Notes: a model not told the origin generated them from the letters alone. A stretch of 64,000 bases of DNA from CAYVMP01 sp964452635 (GCA_964452635.1 CAYVMP010000001.1:3400-67399), one strand, 5' to 3'. Shown: positions 8,577-18,587, counted from the stretch's first letter. Program-made: numbers and translations.

Positions 8577-10610
8577 CTATTGTTTTACCCACACGGTGCC
8601 ATTAAATCTGTATGTGGCACCAATTCCACTCACACGAGATGAATTTGGCATTGGAGTATCCGTTCCTAGACCACTTGCAACAGATGCCTGACTTGATGGG
8701 TTAATCGTTGATGGTGGGTTTGCTTTCATTTGTCTAAATAGACTTGTAAGTGTCCATTGTGAACTCAATGCACCCCTTGCTTCCAATTCAGCAGGACCGA
8801 AACCGGTCATCCATGTATAACTTCGTGTATTTTGGTTGTAGAGTGCAATCGGAAGACGTGCACCACTACCTTCAGGAGGTGTGGCTCCGTCAATGAGAAG
8901 TACTGATGCATTACCGTATACTTGTTTAAACCACGATGCTTTCTGTGAAGCAAACTGTATTTCTGCCTGTACTGCAGGGTATGATGCCATTCCTCCCGGA
9001 AACGCGACTTCTGCTGGTCGATACGCATTCACATATGCACTTATATTTGCAACACTGAGTGCATTTCCACTACCATCACCGAAAGAATAAATCATTCCCG
9101 GTAATACTTTAATCATACTGATTGCATAATCAACTGATGGACAGTCAATCCCAGCAACACTTGGATTTGCGACAATGGTACATGTTGCAGGTGCTGATGG
9201 GGAAACAGGGGTGGAAATAGTTGGTGATTGTGATGGAGTACCTGTCGGTGTACTTACCGTAGAACCACCAGTACCACCCGCACCCGTTCCTGTGCCTGTA
9301 CCAGTTCCAGATACAGTACATGTTGCATGTGAATTTATGTATGCTCGTGTAGAAGGACCAACAAACCCTGTTCCTCGAGTGAGTCCGTTTGGTGTCAAAA
9401 TACTAGACGCATATCGTTCTTGATACGCAATCACAGCCTGCTGAACTTCTGAATCAAAAATAGATTGTGTACCCTCGAGCAATCTCTCTGCAACGAGAAC
9501 TTGTGTAAGTACTGTAACAGATGCTCCCCGATCACCAATACGCAAATCACTTGAAAGCTGACATCGGTTTTGCGTACCTCCTGTTCCTCCCGTTCCTCCT
9601 CCTGTTGATGGAAGTGATGTGGTGATGAGAGATGGTGCTGAAATAGCCTGATTGAGTTGGTTTCTAAATGTGTTTATAAGAGTGTTGGCATTACCAAGAA
9701 TCTGAGCTTGTGCCTCGGATGCATTCTGAGGGATTGTAAAACCAGTTGATGGATTAGAAGTGCCACCCTGACCAGATGTACCAGATCCCGTTCCTGTACC
9801 AGAACTGATTGTTACATTCATGGTATTTGACTGGCCACTGCTGTTTTGAACTTTTACACCAAACTGACCAGTGGGAAATGCGGTTGGAAGAGGGATATTA
9901 AGTTGTCCGAGACTTTGATACGAAGGTGTGAGTGATTGTGTACCTACAGTTACTGTGTTGTCCGTCAATGAAAATGCCCCGTAGAGAACTAGATACTGAC
10001 CGGGAACAGCAATGTAGTTTGTATAGACATTTGTTGCTGGATTAAAACCTTGAATACCTGTGATGGTTGGGTTTCTCAATGTAGTTGTGTTTGATCCTGT
10101 ATTCGAACCACCACCGGTGTTTGTAGAATTGATCGATGTTCCAAATTCTGAAGAAAATGTTGAGGGAAGTAAACTCCATCCCGAGTTTGTGTGTCCACCG
10201 AGTACAATACTGCCCGCTGTTGGCTCATAGCCAGAGAGAAACATAGCCCCTTGTCGAAGAGTATTCCCACCACTTGAGATCGAACATTGTGGATCGAAAT
10301 AGAAACTCAACCCAGTTGCGGGATTAACATCGGGAAGTCGGTTTACATTTACAGAACACGAAATATTGTACCCAAGTGCCTGACCTTGTGCCTGAGCTCT
10401 ATTGGCGCATGCCTGTGCATCCGCCAAAACAGTGCCGATATTACCTGTACATGCGTTGGGATTTGGTGTCGTAGTGGTTGTTGTGTTTCTACCGAGCACG
10501 AGCTGACATGCTTCGTCACATTCGGTAACAACTGCAAACACACTATTGTATGCAGATAGGAATAAAAGTAATGAGAGGAATCCAATAAAAAAGGTTTTTA
10601 ACGTTTTCAT
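8577..10610 (-). CDS. Secreted protein with IPT/TIG-like and peptidoglycan-binding-like domains
   Basis: 677 residues. A signal peptide (MKTLKTFFIGFLSLLLFLSAYNSVFA) leads to a low-complexity Ser/Gly/Thr-rich protein. Around residues 178-270 the stretch NPTITGIQGFNPATNVY with a beta-rich segment resembles an IPT/TIG fold. Around 350-430 the segment CQLSSDLRIGDRGASVTVL resembles a PG_binding_1 domain, flanked by Cys residues that may form a disulfide. Gly/Thr linkers (GTGTGTGTG) separate the parts. It is probably a surface or wall-associated protein. A -10 TATAAT lies eight bases before the ATG, on the minus strand. Confidence 0.8.
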   Translation of the reverse strand: MKTLKTFFIGFLSLLLFLSAYNSVFAVVTECDEACQLVLGRNTTTTTTPNPNACTGNIGTVLADAQACANRAQAQGQALGYNISCSVNVNRLPDVNPATGLSFYFDPQCSISSGGNTLRQGAMFLSGYEPTAGSIVLGGHTNSGWSLLPSTFSSEFGTSINSTNTGGGSNTGSNTTTLRNPTITGIQGFNPATNVYTNYIAVPGQYLVLYGAFSLTDNTVTVGTQSLTPSYQSLGQLNIPLPTAFPTGQFGVKVQNSSGQSNTMNVTISSGTGTGSGTSGQGGTSNPSTGFTIPQNASEAQAQILGNANTLINTFRNQLNQAISAPSLITTSLPSTGGGTGGTGGTQNRCQLSSDLRIGDRGASVTVLTQVLVAERLLEGTQSIFDSEVQQAVIAYQERYASSILTPNGLTRGTGFVGPSTRAYINSHATCTVSGTGTGTGTGAGGTGGSTVSTPTGTPSQSPTISTPVSPSAPATCTIVANPSVAGIDCPSVDYAISMIKVLPGMIYSFGDGSGNALSVANISAYVNAYRPAEVAFPGGMASYPAVQAEIQFASQKASWFKQVYGNASVLLIDGATPPEGSGARLPIALYNQNTRSYTWMTGFGPAELEARGALSSQWTLTSLFRQMKANPPSTINPSSQASVASGLGTDTPMPNSSRVSGIGATYRFNGTVWVKQ

Positions 10611-10618
10611 AATTCTCG

Positions 10619-10624
10619 ATTATA
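10619..10624 (-). promoter_or_regulatory. -10 element of the secreted-protein gene
   Basis: Minus-strand TATAAT ends eight bases before the ATG at 10610. The divergent gene at 10682 has its own -10 at 10669-10674, so a 71-base region serves both. Confidence 0.5.
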
Positions 10625-10665
10625 TAATAACTATGCACACAGTATATCATTTATTTTTTGAGTAG

Positions 10666-10674
10666 TGATATACT
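10666..10674 (+). promoter_or_regulatory. Extended -10 of the gene at 10682
   Basis: TGATATACT, ending seven bases before the ATG at 10682; this placement is the reason for choosing that start over an upstream TTG. Confidence 0.55.
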
Positions 10675-10681
10675 AATACAC

Positions 10682-11638
10682 ATGCCGAGTAGAAAAATAA
10701 TTGCTATTGGTATCCTATGTCTTGCCTCCATAACCTCAGTATGGATATTTACCCGATATACCACACACGCAGACACCGTAGATACAAAAAATCCAACATC
10801 CGTTTCTGTAATTGCACGAGAGAACACAGACGAACTCGATTCTGATGGAGATGGTCTTAAGGATTGGCAGGAAACACTCATTGGAACCAATCCTCAGAAA
10901 AAGGATTCTGATGGAGATGGAACAAATGATGGAGATGAAATAAATGCAGGAAGAGACCCGAGAATCAAGGGTCCAAACGATGCAAATGCAAATATAAGTA
11001 CGATTGCAGGAGCAAATGGTGGTAGCTCTACGTACACACTCAAAGAGGGAACACTAACCGATCAAATGGCAAAGGATTTCTTTGCACAATACCTCCTTCT
11101 CAAGAAGGGTGGTAAAGACATTACGTCTGAAGAAGCTCTCCAGATAGCAGAAAAAACCCTTGCATCACCGGAATACACCAAAACAACAGGTGTGGTGTAC
11201 ACCGTTAAAGATATTCGCGTCAGCCAATCATCTGACACAAAAACTTCTCAGGCATACTCAGACGCACTACTCCAGAGTGTAAAAAATAATTCTCCGAAGA
11301 ATTCTGAAAATGAGTTAGTAATACTTGAGAGAGCTGTTAAACTCGGCAAACCCTCTGAGTTAGAGAAAATTGATCCGATTATTACAGCGTATAAAGGAAT
11401 CATTGCTGATTTACTCAACATGACAGTGCCAAAGGATGCGGTAGCAAACCACCTTGAATTTCTCAATGCGACGAGTAATGTACTCTCAAACATCGAGGCT
11501 ATGCGTGTCACCTTTACTGATGCTGTTCGAGCATTTGCAGGACTCAGTCAATACAAACAACATGTCATCGACCTAGGATTAGCAATGAAAAAAATTAATG
11601 ATTACTTTGTTGCGAAGGGAATAGTGGGGCAGAAATAG
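10682..11638 (+). CDS. Membrane-anchored protein with Ca-binding (thrombospondin type 3-like) repeats
   Basis: 318 residues from the chosen ATG. One N-terminal hydrophobic helix (IIAIGILCLASITSVWIF), then two acidic repeats DSDGDGLKDWQETLIGTNP and DSDGDGTNDGDEINAGRDP, which follow the DxDxDG calcium-loop pattern. The remaining ~210 residues are helical and charged with no motif I recognise. Proteins with such repeats are common on CPR cell surfaces. The promoter abuts the start codon. Confidence 0.8.
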   Translation: MPSRKIIAIGILCLASITSVWIFTRYTTHADTVDTKNPTSVSVIARENTDELDSDGDGLKDWQETLIGTNPQKKDSDGDGTNDGDEINAGRDPRIKGPNDANANISTIAGANGGSSTYTLKEGTLTDQMAKDFFAQYLLLKKGGKDITSEEALQIAEKTLASPEYTKTTGVVYTVKDIRVSQSSDTKTSQAYSDALLQSVKNNSPKNSENELVILERAVKLGKPSELEKIDPIITAYKGIIADLLNMTVPKDAVANHLEFLNATSNVLSNIEAMRVTFTDAVRAFAGLSQYKQHVIDLGLAMKKINDYFVAKGIVGQK

Positions 11639-11645
11639 TTTATTA

Positions 11646-11932
11646 TTTCCAAAATCTCTTCGAGTGCACATGCTCTTTTGGAACATCGCGCATAAGGGAG
11701 CAAAGCGAACACTTACTTAGAAAACAACAGTTTTCGAGTGATGGGTGAGGTTGGGATTGGACCCAACCGCAAGACCTTGAGTATTCTGTACTCAGAATGC
11801 GAAAGGTGTACTGTTCCTGTAAGGAACACGAGAAAATGCTTTGTTTTCTTGAGTCTCGAGCGTGAAAAAAATTTTCACCAGAAAATTATTTTGTTTCCAA
11901 AAGAGTATGTGCCGAGAAAGAGATTTTGGAAA
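11646..11932. repeat. Near-palindromic dispersed element, copy 1 (287 bp)
   Basis: The outer arms TTTCCAAAATCTC (11646) and GAGATTTTGGAAA (to 11932) pair, followed inward by GCACATGCTCTTTTGGAAC against GTTTCCAAAAGAGTATGTGC. The core is nearly identical to copies at 19023 and 53157 but carries two insertions: a 24-base motif (11692-11715, also near 41647 and 36436) and about 75 bases around 11746-11820 with their own hairpins (GGTTGGG/CCCAACC). It fills the whole gap between convergent genes and contains no plausible gene. Confidence 0.85.
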
Positions 11933-11941
11933 TCAAATTGA

Positions 11942-13603
11942 CTACAAAAAATAAAACAGTACTCCGGAGAAGAATAGAGCAAAGAGACATACAAATATTG
12001 GTTTTTCTTGATATTTTTTTGCTGTTACAAACATATAGTTCAGAATGGCGATGGGAACTGCGACCATATAAAAAACATAGGATGAGAAAAAGAGGGGAAT
12101 GAGGAGGTATCCGATAGAAGAAAGAATACCAACGACTTTTGGGCCATTTTTGCCAAACAAAACAGGTAGTGTTTTAATCCCGACCGCTCTATCTCCAGAA
12201 ATATCCTTCATATCACGAATATTTGACCATAGTGTATAGAAAATGATGATCCCAAGCGCATATGGTATTGGAAATGTACGAAACACCTTATCACTCGATA
12301 CGAAGAAAAATCCAGCATATACAGTCGTGACACACGCAATCCCTATGAGAAATGAAGAAATGATTGGTATTCTCTTTAGTCGTAAGAAATCAACTGAGTA
12401 AATATAGTACGATGCAGTAAACACAAGATTCATAAAAAATGGATAGTAACCGGCAGACCATGAACCAAGAAGTGAGAGTGTAAGCCATATATACGCAATT
12501 GAATTCATTTCCTCGGCAGATATTCCACTTCTAATGAGTGGTCTGTCTGGATTTGAGATTCGATCAATGTCCATATCGGCAACATCGTTTACATGCACTG
12601 CAAACATCCATGCGCCATACCACCCAAGGACGAGTGTTGCGATACCCAAAATATCAACCCATGAGAAGGATAGTCCGTATCCACGCACATACGCATACAC
12701 ACCTCCAAGCACGAGAAGTGTAGTGTAGTGTGCAAATCGTTCTGGACGAGAATTTCCAATAATAACTAAGTATTTCTCTCGATATACCCGTCGCACAAAG
12801 AGCCATAGAAAGAAAACGGCTATAATTAATGATATTTGGGATAGTAATTTATCAAATCCGAGTTCCAAAAATCTGTTTTGTGAGACAAAAAGGAGTGTTC
12901 CATGAATGATATTGTGGGATATTGTCGATTGGGATATGAGAGAAACTATGAATGGTATAACTGCAAATGGAAACAATGGACGATTAAAGACCAGAGAGGT
13001 GATTTGGTATAGAAAATATAGAATCGATGGTATAGAAACCATCGCAAACATAAACACATAGAGAGTAAGTGCGGAAAAAATCGTTTTTTGCACACTCTGT
13101 GTGTACATGTACACATACACACCAATCAAAACAAGGATAACAACGACTTCGATACGAATACCGAGTGTTATACCCGAGGCAAAGGGGCCAAAAAAGGTAA
13201 GCAAGTCGAGAAGTAGTGTTCCGGGAAGGGCAAAAATATACGTCATGACAGCACCTCTACCGCCTGTAAGGATGATATCGAGAATGGGTGCAAGCCACAG
13301 GAGAGGGAGACTAAATAGCACGACAGGTACTACTTTTCTACCCTGACCGGTAAATACATCGACGATATACATAAACCCACAGGCAATAGCAAGATAGAAC
13401 AGACCATAGTGAATGAGAGTAAACGAATCCGATGCAATAATGCCTGATGTTGAGGGGAGGGAGATCTGCTCGAGGAAAAATCTAATAAATACGATACCAA
13501 TGAAACCAACCATCCACTGTGTAATAGAAATAGCCGAATGTTCAATATCAAAAATAATTTTTTTTAGCGAGGATACCAACACCCGTATAGCGTACCACAC
13601 CAC
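11942..13603 (-). CDS. UbiA-type prenyltransferase fused to an N-terminal membrane domain
   Basis: 553 residues, about twice the usual UbiA length. Residues 1-270 contain roughly eight hydrophobic helices of unknown family. The C-terminal half is UbiA-like: first Asp motif NDVADMDIDRISNPDRPL and second DMKDISGDRAVGIKTLP, the Mg-binding motifs of the superfamily. Such enzymes attach a prenyl chain to an aromatic or other acceptor in the membrane; the acceptor cannot be told from sequence. Start is a GTG at 13603. It is convergent with the gene at 10682 across repeat copy 1. Confidence 0.82.
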   Translation of the reverse strand: MVWYAIRVLVSSLKKIIFDIEHSAISITQWMVGFIGIVFIRFFLEQISLPSTSGIIASDSFTLIHYGLFYLAIACGFMYIVDVFTGQGRKVVPVVLFSLPLLWLAPILDIILTGGRGAVMTYIFALPGTLLLDLLTFFGPFASGITLGIRIEVVVILVLIGVYVYMYTQSVQKTIFSALTLYVFMFAMVSIPSILYFLYQITSLVFNRPLFPFAVIPFIVSLISQSTISHNIIHGTLLFVSQNRFLELGFDKLLSQISLIIAVFFLWLFVRRVYREKYLVIIGNSRPERFAHYTTLLVLGGVYAYVRGYGLSFSWVDILGIATLVLGWYGAWMFAVHVNDVADMDIDRISNPDRPLIRSGISAEEMNSIAYIWLTLSLLGSWSAGYYPFFMNLVFTASYYIYSVDFLRLKRIPIISSFLIGIACVTTVYAGFFFVSSDKVFRTFPIPYALGIIIFYTLWSNIRDMKDISGDRAVGIKTLPVLFGKNGPKVVGILSSIGYLLIPLFFSSYVFYMVAVPIAILNYMFVTAKKYQEKPIFVCLFALFFSGVLFYFL

Positions 13604-13649
13604 AAAAACTTTTCAACAGAAAAACTAGTATATACAATCCCATCTGGTA

Positions 13650-13655
13650 TATAAT
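13650..13655 (+). promoter_or_regulatory. -10 of the secretion-locus first gene
   Basis: TATAAT 13 bases before the ATG at 13669, giving a predicted leader of about seven bases. This is the likely first promoter of the colinear run 13669-18569. Confidence 0.45.
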
Positions 13656-13668
13656 ATGTTATATTTCT

Positions 13669-15174
13669 ATGAATTTTTTCAATCACCTTGTTCGTGCCAA
13701 GAAAATGATAAGTCGCGGACTTATTGTGCTCCTCCTTGTACCATTTTTATTCTTTGGAACTCCAAAAACTGCGCACGCACAGTGGGTGGTTTTCGATCCA
13801 GCAAATGTAGTTCAAACTACTCTTGGTGCAATTTGGGGAGGAATTACTTCCGTAGCAACAACCATCAACTCAGCTCTCACAGGATCACTTACTGCAAAAG
13901 AATTTATCGGTGACGGTATTGCAAATTTCATTGCAAAAATGATTATCAAACAGCTGACTGCACAGACGGTAAATTGGATAAACAGTGGATTCAAAGGAAG
14001 TCCGGGATTCATTACAAACCCCGATCAATTTTTCCTCAACATCGGCGACCAAACAGCATCTAAGTTTCTCTCTGGACCAGTATTGAGTCAACTCTGTACA
14101 CCATTCAAGGCACAAGTTCGTATTGCATTAGTGAAAAATTACCTCAACGAAACAAATCCTCAGTATTCATGTACCATCGATCGAGTAATTCAAAATTACG
14201 ATGATTTCACTCGAAACTTTGACAGTGGAGGATGGGATGGATGGTTCTCTGTAACACAAAACAGCACAAATAATCCCATTGGTTCATACCTTGATGCAAA
14301 AAACCAAATGTGGGTTGAGATAGGCAGAAAATCAGATACAAACAAACAGCAAATCGCCCAAGGACAAGGATTTCTTTCTTTCAAACGATGTCCAAAAGGA
14401 AAAACGTATGGGGAAATACGAGCACCCGGACAAGATTTAGGTGAAGGGTATGTAAGTACTGGATATGACCCAACCGACGAAGGTAGTGAAAATCCAGACA
14501 GCGATTGTTCAGTCGAAGAGGAAACAGTAACCCCGGGTAGTGTTATACAAACCCAACTCAACAAAGCCCTCGGGAGTACATTTGATGGTCTCAATGCTTC
14601 AGATGAAATCAACGAAATTGTTGGGGCACTTGCAACACAACTCGTCAGTAGAATCATCGGTGGTATTGGAGCGGGTCTACGAGGTCTCACTGAGAAAAAC
14701 TCTGGTGAACAGAGAACATTTCTCGAACAAATGGCAGCAACGTCTCCTGAATCAATAAAAGAGAATACTGATTTCCAAAATGGTGTAGACAGAACCACAC
14801 CAACAGCACTCACCCAGCCGGTAGCAAGTCAACCGACCATCACACTTCTCGGTAACAATCCTCTCACTATACAAACTGGTACTCCGTTTACTGATCCCGG
14901 AGCAACAGCAACTGATGCGAAAGATGGTGATATTTCAGTAAATATTCAGGTGACGGAAGGCATCAATACATCAGTCGCAGGAACATATACAGTGGGATAT
15001 AGTGTGAAAAATTCAGCAGGATTTCCAGCAAATCCAGTTACTCGAACAGTATACGTGGTCGATCAACCGGGAGCACCCGCAAGCAACACATTCAATCCAG
15101 TCCGAACAACTCCATCAAACCCAAGTGGTGGAACAGGTGGAACTACTGTGACCGGAGGTAGTGCAACATTCTAA
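13669..15174 (+). CDS. Secreted protein with C-terminal DUF5011/Ig-like domain, first gene of secretion locus
   Basis: 501 residues. Signal peptide ends at KTAHA/QW (about residue 37). The middle (40-300) has several Cys and no family I recognise. Residues about 385-470 (ITLLGNNPLTIQTGTPFTDPG, ATATDAKDGDISVNI) match the DUF5011 bacterial Ig-like pattern, followed by a Gly/Thr-rich tail. It lies three bases before the VirB6-like gene, so it is probably an exported part of the same apparatus. Confidence 0.75.
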   Translation: MNFFNHLVRAKKMISRGLIVLLLVPFLFFGTPKTAHAQWVVFDPANVVQTTLGAIWGGITSVATTINSALTGSLTAKEFIGDGIANFIAKMIIKQLTAQTVNWINSGFKGSPGFITNPDQFFLNIGDQTASKFLSGPVLSQLCTPFKAQVRIALVKNYLNETNPQYSCTIDRVIQNYDDFTRNFDSGGWDGWFSVTQNSTNNPIGSYLDAKNQMWVEIGRKSDTNKQQIAQGQGFLSFKRCPKGKTYGEIRAPGQDLGEGYVSTGYDPTDEGSENPDSDCSVEEETVTPGSVIQTQLNKALGSTFDGLNASDEINEIVGALATQLVSRIIGGIGAGLRGLTEKNSGEQRTFLEQMAATSPESIKENTDFQNGVDRTTPTALTQPVASQPTITLLGNNPLTIQTGTPFTDPGATATDAKDGDISVNIQVTEGINTSVAGTYTVGYSVKNSAGFPANPVTRTVYVVDQPGAPASNTFNPVRTTPSNPSGGTGGTTVTGGSATF

Positions 15175-15177
15175 TTT

Positions 15178-17661
15178 ATGAAAAGAATTATCTCTTACAC
15201 ATTAATATTTACACTATTCACAGGAATACTTATTCCATTAAATATTGTTTTTGGTCAAAATCAAACACCTCCATCACCTTTGACTACAGGAGGATCAGTT
15301 AATATAAACACAGCAGGAAACGTTCTGACTCCAGAACAATTAACAACAGGAAATAATACCACAGCAAATAGATATAATACAAATTCACGAGAATCTACTG
15401 CAAATGCAAAACCAGTAGATGCAACATGTAATGTGATTAGTCCGAGCTTTACATTAAATGGTTGTGGAAATGGAATTATTGCATTCTTTGGATACCTTCT
15501 TATGAGCATATTGAGTCTCTTCTTAAGACTTGCTGGGCTACTTCTAAACTGGACACTTAAATACACTGTTATGGATATGGCACAAAACCTAAAAACCATG
15601 ACAGGGATTAATGTGGGATGGAAAGTGATTCGTGATCTCATGAATATTGCTTTCATATTCATGCTTGTGTGGGAGGGAATACAGATGATACTTGGCGAGG
15701 GTAGTGCTGGAGCAAAGAAACTCATCACGGGAGTAATCATCGCTTCTGTACTCATCAACTTTAGTTTATTTTTTACCAAAGTACTTATAGATGCATCGAA
15801 CATTGTTACGATTGGTTTTTATAATGCAATACTGGGGGATAAAGATGCTGATGCTTCGGTAGGGTTATCAAACCCTATTATGCGCTCATTGGGTTTAACA
15901 TCGTTTTACGGTACTGATTCTATACAAAATTTCAATAATCAAGCAGGGAGTGATGGTACGAAGATACTCATTTTATCACTTGGAGCATCTATTATATTTC
16001 TTATAGCAGGATTTTGTTTCTTAGCTGTCGCAATTATGTTCATCGTGCGATACCTCACTCTTCTTCTACTACTAATCACATCTCCTATCGCGTACATGGG
16101 ACAGGCACTACCATTCATGAAAACATATTCCAAACAATGGTGGGAGACCCTCAATTCCCAACTCCTCTTCGCACCAATATATATGATTATGACATGGGTA
16201 GTACTTACACTTCTTGCGAGTCCGAACTTTACAACCATTGGTGGTGGTAACAAACAATTTGCAGCACTGTTTATAGGAACTGCTGACGGTAGCCCAGGTA
16301 CAGACAGTATTAGCTTACTTCTCAACTTTGCTGTGGTCATTGGATTACTCATTGCAACTCTTACAACAGCAAAAAGCTTTTCAAGCAAGGGTGGTGGAAT
16401 GATAACAAGTGCAACAAACTGGGGAACTGCTGTGGCTGGTGGGGCACTGATGGGAACTGCCGCTTGGGCAGGAAGAAATTCTATTGGGTGGGGGGCACTT
16501 AAAGGTACAAGTGTTGAGGAGCTTGAATCGCAAGCAGCTAAAGGTAGTGTGAGTGCTAAAGCTCGACTAGCAATGGCCAAGGGTAGTTACGATCTCCGCA
16601 GAAGTCGTGCTGGTGAAGCGGCACAAAAACAACTCGGTGTGAATTTCGGCAAGGGAACGGAATCAATTCCATTTTTGGGAAATGCTAAAGCTGGTGAAGG
16701 TGGTTTTGCAGCACAGAAAGCAAATAACAAGAAAGAAAATGAGGAGAACATTGATCGAATATCTAAACCATTTATTGCAAAGAGAGATTGGGCTGGGCTT
16801 GCTAAAGCTCTCAAGGAAAGACCTTCTCGTATCAAGAAGCCTCTTACATTTGATTCTGATTGGCAGGCTCAACAACAGGCTTTGTATAAGAAACTTTCAG
16901 GCAAGGAAAGAGTTTCTCTTGAGAATGAACTCAGAAATACTGAAAAATCTGGTTTGTCTACTGATGCAGCGGAAAGCCTCATCAACTCAATGAGATCAAA
17001 ACTACCGTTTGATGATCAAATCAAGATATTTACTGACAGAAAGGATTTCGAAGGATTGGCAGATTTTGTAGAATTTAAAGACAAGAAAGAAGGAAAAGAT
17101 AGGGATAAAGAACAACAGAATTATATTTATGAAAAAATGACTCCTCGAGATAGAATTGAGTTGGATGAAGCACTAACAAAACGTGCAGGCAAACCCCTTG
17201 GTGTTCTTACTAGTCTTAGTGAACAAATGAGAGATGGACTATCTAAAGAAGATTTAGAAAAAACAGTAGAGGTTGGAAAGAAAGCAGCAAAAGAAGAATT
17301 TAATAAAGGAAGGCTAGAGAAGATAGAGGAATTGGTAAAAAAGAAAACTGGAACTCCTGAAGAGTATGATAAATTATTCTCAGAATTCCCAAAGAAAGAG
17401 GCACGTAATCTAAGTGTTGATGCTCTAAAGGATCCAAATGTTATTCAGAGACTACCCCCAGGACACCTCAATGATATTATGAGTGAACACGACAATTTTA
17501 ATAATGTCAAAGAAGACATGTTAAAAGTTATTAACTCTACAATCGAAATACCGGGAATTAAATCACCGAAATCAACAACCATGTATAAATTACAGAAAGC
17601 TCAGCAAAAATGGATTACATCAAATGATGGAATTAAAGCTCAATGGGGAATAGAATTATAA
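15178..17661 (+). CDS. VirB6/TrbL-like polytopic membrane protein with long cytoplasmic tail
   Basis: 827 residues. N-terminal signal-like helix ending at NIVFGQ, a linker with conserved-looking Cys, then at least six hydrophobic segments between about 105 and 410 (for example SILSLFLRLAGLLLNWTL and IMFIVRYLTLLLLLITSPI). Residues ~420-827 are highly charged, helical and probably cytoplasmic. This layout matches the VirB6/TrbL inner-membrane channel of type IV secretion systems, as found with PrgI and VirB4-like genes downstream. Family assignment is by topology and context. Confidence 0.75.
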   Translation: MKRIISYTLIFTLFTGILIPLNIVFGQNQTPPSPLTTGGSVNINTAGNVLTPEQLTTGNNTTANRYNTNSRESTANAKPVDATCNVISPSFTLNGCGNGIIAFFGYLLMSILSLFLRLAGLLLNWTLKYTVMDMAQNLKTMTGINVGWKVIRDLMNIAFIFMLVWEGIQMILGEGSAGAKKLITGVIIASVLINFSLFFTKVLIDASNIVTIGFYNAILGDKDADASVGLSNPIMRSLGLTSFYGTDSIQNFNNQAGSDGTKILILSLGASIIFLIAGFCFLAVAIMFIVRYLTLLLLLITSPIAYMGQALPFMKTYSKQWWETLNSQLLFAPIYMIMTWVVLTLLASPNFTTIGGGNKQFAALFIGTADGSPGTDSISLLLNFAVVIGLLIATLTTAKSFSSKGGGMITSATNWGTAVAGGALMGTAAWAGRNSIGWGALKGTSVEELESQAAKGSVSAKARLAMAKGSYDLRRSRAGEAAQKQLGVNFGKGTESIPFLGNAKAGEGGFAAQKANNKKENEENIDRISKPFIAKRDWAGLAKALKERPSRIKKPLTFDSDWQAQQQALYKKLSGKERVSLENELRNTEKSGLSTDAAESLINSMRSKLPFDDQIKIFTDRKDFEGLADFVEFKDKKEGKDRDKEQQNYIYEKMTPRDRIELDEALTKRAGKPLGVLTSLSEQMRDGLSKEDLEKTVEVGKKAAKEEFNKGRLEKIEELVKKKTGTPEEYDKLFSEFPKKEARNLSVDALKDPNVIQRLPPGHLNDIMSEHDNFNNVKEDMLKVINSTIEIPGIKSPKSTTMYKLQKAQQKWITSNDGIKAQWGIEL

Positions 17662-17666
17662 AAAAT

Positions 17667-18569
17667 ATGCACACTCAAGCACAAATTAGAGATTCTTATA
17701 GAAAATTACCTGATGATTTACGGGAGATTGTTGGTTCTCCTGAGTTGTCCATTGTTACAGATAAAATCTCAGAGTCATTTGGTTTAAATGAAACCCAACA
17801 AAAATCACTGAGGGATATCGTGTGTTTTATTATCATGGGAATTGAACCAAAATCCCTGATAAAAGAGGCTGCGATTAGAGACCTCTCTGTTAATGAGAAA
17901 GAAGCAACAGAAATTTGTGAGAGAGTAAATAATGAGATTCTCGACAATCTTGACCATATTCATTCTCTCATAACTGAGGAGGACACTGATCAAGAAAAAA
18001 CAAATATCCAAATAGACACCCCAGAAACTCAACAAAAAATCAAAGAGATTGGGCAGAAATACTCATTGAGTACTGATCAGATGCAGAAACTTGAATATTC
18101 ACTTCGAATGGGTGTGATTAATAACCTTGCTGAAGAAATGGGGGTTTCTGATATTCTCGCAACACAAATCATGGGTGAGTTGGAAAGCAGAATACTCAAA
18201 CCTGCAACACAAAAACAGAGTGAAAATAATTCCGAAATAATGTCTCGTTCAACCACACTTGAGATTGCGCCAGATGCACTACCAGTAGTTGAGACACCGA
18301 AAATGGAAGAGGAGAGAAGGGGAGCACTTGAGAAAGTCCGCGTACCTGTGCCACGATACACGATACCAGAAAATCTCCCCGGTGCTCATGTGGTTTCAGA
18401 GAATAAAGAGAAGGTGGAAATAAGTACACCGACCCAACCAGAATTATCCAGAACGTTCACTGCACAACAAACACAAAAAGCACCAATCATTCCACCACAA
18501 CCAGTAAACAGACCAGAACCTTTAAAAAATACATACACTGTTGACCCGTATCGTGAACCGATTGAATAG
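17667..18569 (+). CDS. Hypothetical cytoplasmic protein of the secretion locus
   Basis: 300 residues from the ATG at 17667, five bases after the VirB6-like stop. The first ~190 residues form two similar helical halves (RDSYRKLPDDLREIVGS and a later KYSLSTDQMQKLEYSLRMG), each with a short repeat around a D..M/L pattern. The last 90 residues are Pro/Thr-rich and disordered, similar to tails of FtsK/T4SS linker proteins. No catalytic motif is seen. Function unknown; context suggests an accessory of the secretion apparatus. Confidence 0.7.
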   Translation: MHTQAQIRDSYRKLPDDLREIVGSPELSIVTDKISESFGLNETQQKSLRDIVCFIIMGIEPKSLIKEAAIRDLSVNEKEATEICERVNNEILDNLDHIHSLITEEDTDQEKTNIQIDTPETQQKIKEIGQKYSLSTDQMQKLEYSLRMGVINNLAEEMGVSDILATQIMGELESRILKPATQKQSENNSEIMSRSTTLEIAPDALPVVETPKMEEERRGALEKVRVPVPRYTIPENLPGAHVVSENKEKVEISTPTQPELSRTFTAQQTQKAPIIPPQPVNRPEPLKNTYTVDPYREPIE

Positions 18570-18575
18570 TTGTAG

Positions 18576-18581
18576 TATAAT
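18576..18581 (+). promoter_or_regulatory. -10 of the PrgI-family gene
   Basis: TATAAT ends six bases before the ATG at 18588; no Shine-Dalgarno is present. Confidence 0.55.
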
Positions 18582-18587
18582 CATTGT

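Noticed and set aside
11746..11820. Possible minus-strand tRNA inside repeat copy 1
   Set aside because: The T-arm-like and anticodon-like hairpins are in the right order, but the loop lacks T33, no acceptor stem closes, and the T loop is mutated. At best a relic.
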